This document shows, piece after piece, positions 5,740-7,107 of a stretch of DNA of 7,107 bases. The stretch is from contig WTKG01000022.1 of the NCBI GenBank assembly GCA_011524475.1, positions 1 to 7,107 of the forward strand, read 5' to 3'. Every line of letters begins with the position of its first letter. Position 1 is the stretch's first letter. Source of the stretch: Demequinaceae bacterium. GTDB lineage: Bacteria > Actinomycetota > Actinomycetes > Actinomycetales > Demequinaceae. The translations under genes and the position numbers were made by a program. The notes below the pieces were generated by a model. The model worked only from the letters and a program-made list of their open reading frames with translations, ran no database searches and was not told where the DNA came from.

Positions 5740-7047
5740 TTAGGCCGTCGCAGCGAAGGCCTGTTCAAGGTCGGCGATGATGTCGTCGACGTGTTCGATT
5801 CCTACGGCGAGACGCACCAATCCTGGACGCACCCCAGCAGTTGCTTGCTCTTCTTCTGTGAGCTGCGAGTGCGTGGTGGTGGCCGGGTGAATGGCAAGCG
5901 AACGTACATCACCAATGTTGGCAACCAAGGAGTGCAACTCGAGCGCATCTACAAAGGCGCGGCCAGCTTCGGCCCCACCTTTGATGTCGAATGCCAACAC
6001 TGACCCTGCACCCTTAGGTGAGTACTTCTTGGCATTGTCGTACCACGGAGACTCCGGTAGTGACGCAAAGTGCACAGCCTCGACCTCAGGGCGCCCCTTG
6101 AGCCATTCAGCAACCTTGAGAGCATTCTCCACGTGCCGCTCAATGCGCAAGGACAGCGTCTCCAGGCCCTGTGCCACGAGGAACGCGTTGAAAGGCGAAA
6201 TTGCGGGACCAAGGTCTCGGAGCAACTGCAGGCGCGCCTTCAAAATGAACGACAAGTTCACTCCGAAAATACCTTCTGCGCCCAGATCCTTTGCGTAGGT
6301 GAGTCCGTGATAACTCGGGTCAGGTTCCGTGAAGTTCGGGAACCGTTCCGGGTGCGCACCAAAGTCGAAGGTGCCTCCGTCCACGATCACACCAGCGATG
6401 GCTGTTCCGTGACCGCCCAGATACTTCGTTGCTGAGTGAATCACTATGTCGGCACCCCACTTGAGTGGTTGTACTAGGTAGGGCGTTGCCAGGGTGTTAT
6501 CCACAATGAGTGGGACACCCAGTTCATGAGCTACTCCTGCGACCCCTTCAATGTCGAGGACATCCTGCTTGGGGTTAGAGATTGATTCACCAAAAAACAC
6601 CTTGGTGTTGTCGCGGGCAGCCGCACGCCAGGAGTCCAGGTCGTCAGGGTCTTCTACAAATGTGACCTCGATGCCGAACTTTGGCAGGGTGTGGTGGAAC
6701 AGGTTGTACGTTCCTCCATACAGCGAGGGCGAAGCAACCACGTGATCACCAGCGTGAGCGATGGTGAGGATTGCCAGCGATTCGGCGGCTTTGCCGGAAG
6801 ACAGCAACAGCGCACCAACTCCACCTTCGAGTGCTGCTAGACGGTTCTCCACTACTTCTTGTGTGGGGTTGCCAATACGGGTGTAGATGGGCCCCAACTC
6901 TGCAAGTGAGAATCGGTTTGCTGCTTGAGTGGTGTCCTCGAACACAAAAGATGTGCTCTGGTAAATCGGCAGGGCACGGGCTCCGGTGGCGGAGTCAGGC
7001 TCCTGTCCTGCGTGGATCTGCAGGGTTTCTATATGTTGACTCGTCAT
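5740..7047 (-). CDS. metY: O-acetylhomoserine aminocarboxypropyltransferase (sulfhydrylase)
   Basis: A PLP-dependent Cys/Met metabolism enzyme that joins sulfide with O-acetylhomoserine to make homocysteine, the direct-sulfhydrylation route to methionine. The MetY-type start is present (THxGQ-like LQIHAGQEPD, 9-18; PIYQSTSFVFED, 27-38). YTRIGNPT (55-62) supplies the Tyr and Arg that reach the neighbouring active site, SSGKAAE (83-89) is the phosphate-binding loop, and SLYGGTY (108-114) holds the ring-stacking tyrosine. VDNT (182-185) has the pyridine-binding Asp183, and SATKYLGGHG (205-214) has the Schiff-base Lys208. The C-terminal domain carries SLAIHPATTTHSQL (383-396) and the substrate-carboxylate Arg412 in VRLAVGIE (411-418). 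The length of 435 residues and the long insertion around 225-265 favour MetY over the shorter MetB/MetZ. The ATG at 7047 has AGAGGA five bases upstream. No metX follows it; ksgA lies convergently beyond the terminator. Sulfide could also be exchanged for methanethiol. Confidence 0.95.
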   Translation of the reverse strand: MTSQHIETLQIHAGQEPDSATGARALPIYQSTSFVFEDTTQAANRFSLAELGPIYTRIGNPTQEVVENRLAALEGGVGALLLSSGKAAESLAILTIAHAGDHVVASPSLYGGTYNLFHHTLPKFGIEVTFVEDPDDLDSWRAAARDNTKVFFGESISNPKQDVLDIEGVAGVAHELGVPLIVDNTLATPYLVQPLKWGADIVIHSATKYLGGHGTAIAGVIVDGGTFDFGAHPERFPNFTEPDPSYHGLTYAKDLGAEGIFGVNLSFILKARLQLLRDLGPAISPFNAFLVAQGLETLSLRIERHVENALKVAEWLKGRPEVEAVHFASLPESPWYDNAKKYSPKGAGSVLAFDIKGGAEAGRAFVDALELHSLVANIGDVRSLAIHPATTTHSQLTEEEQATAGVRPGLVRLAVGIEHVDDIIADLEQAFAATA

Positions 7048-7052
7048 GATTT

Positions 7053-7103
7053 TCCTCTGGTTGTTAGATGGATGTGCTATCCGGCCATGTGTGGTTCCAG
7101 AGG
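7053..7103 (-). promoter_or_regulatory. metY leader: ribosome binding site inside a possible sequestering stem
   Basis: Read on the minus strand, CCTCTGG (7103-7097) is exactly complementary to CCAGAGG (7060-7054), which contains the core of the metY Shine-Dalgarno AGAGGA. Pairing would enclose 36 bases and mask the ribosome site five bases before the ATG. The enclosed part can form a small GGAT/ATCC hairpin with loop AGCAC (7082-7070). This geometry suits translational control, for example by a metabolite-binding leader RNA, but no known riboswitch consensus was recognised and the leader may extend past the right edge. Confidence 0.4.
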
Positions 7104-7107
7104 GAGG

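Noticed and set aside
5701..6435. Several plus-strand frames over the metY region (5701-6003, 5891-6298, 6070-6435)
   Set aside because: They overlap the conserved metY frame on the other strand and have no motifs or ribosome sites of note.
7077..7088. Three-codon minus-strand ORF (ATG GCC GGA TAG) in the metY leader
   Set aside because: It is too short to distinguish from chance and has no ribosome binding site visible.
7048..7107. Assignment of the metY leader to a named SAM riboswitch class
   Set aside because: Only 60 bases are available and no class-specific conserved core was recognised; only the base pairing itself is supported.
1..7107. CRISPR arrays, tRNA or rRNA genes, insertion sequences, phage or toxin-antitoxin genes
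   Set aside because: None was seen on either strand; almost all of the window is taken up by the six described genes.

Overview
This window looks like chromosome from an actinobacterium of moderate G+C. Two things suggest this. The core metG, tatD, G5/peptidoglycan hydrolase, ksgA series on the plus strand is the classic actinobacterial metG-tatD-rpfB-ksgA neighbourhood (in Mycobacterium tuberculosis, Rv1007c to Rv1010, followed by ispE). The proteins also have an actinobacterial character: a methionyl-tRNA synthetase with a KFSSS signature, GTG starts, and a G5 plus SLT-like wall enzyme. A member of the Actinomycetales/Actinomycetaceae or a relative is a reasonable guess, but the genus cannot be fixed from the sequence alone.

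Layout. Bases 1-579 (minus strand) hold the first 193 codons of a PAPS-type sulfotransferase that runs off the left edge. A 106-bp divergent intergenic region (580-685) separates it from a plus-strand run of five tightly packed genes. These are metG (686-2476), tatD (2476-3330, 1-nt overlap), an isochorismatase-like cysteine hydrolase (3324-3920, 7-nt overlap), a secreted G5 plus transglycosylase-like protein (3992-4777, after a 71-nt gap) and ksgA/rsmA (4777-5667, 1-nt overlap). A strong GC-rich hairpin overlapping the ksgA stop ends the run and probably serves both strands. Facing it is metY (5740-7047, minus strand), an O-acetylhomoserine sulfhydrylase. Its 5' leader reaches the right edge of the window and contains an inverted repeat that would mask its ribosome binding site.

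How the genes fit together. The plus-strand run is a translation and cell-envelope housekeeping operon: tRNA-Met charging, a TatD nuclease, a wall hydrolase and 16S rRNA dimethylation. It departs from the usual plan in three ways. An extra cysteine hydrolase is wedged between tatD and the wall hydrolase. The gene in the rpfB position has a different C-terminal lytic domain from Rpf. ispE does not follow ksgA; the convergent metY does. metY (sulfide into homocysteine) and metG (methionine onto tRNA) both belong to methionine metabolism but are not co-transcribed. The sulfotransferase is lower in G+C (about 48% by hand count over bases 1-600) and looks like accessory content beside the core operon.

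No tRNA, rRNA, CRISPR array, insertion sequence or phage gene was seen. No wholly new system is evident. The most unusual points are the substituted cofactor-binding residues in the sulfotransferase, the leader structure of metY, and the altered rpfB locus.
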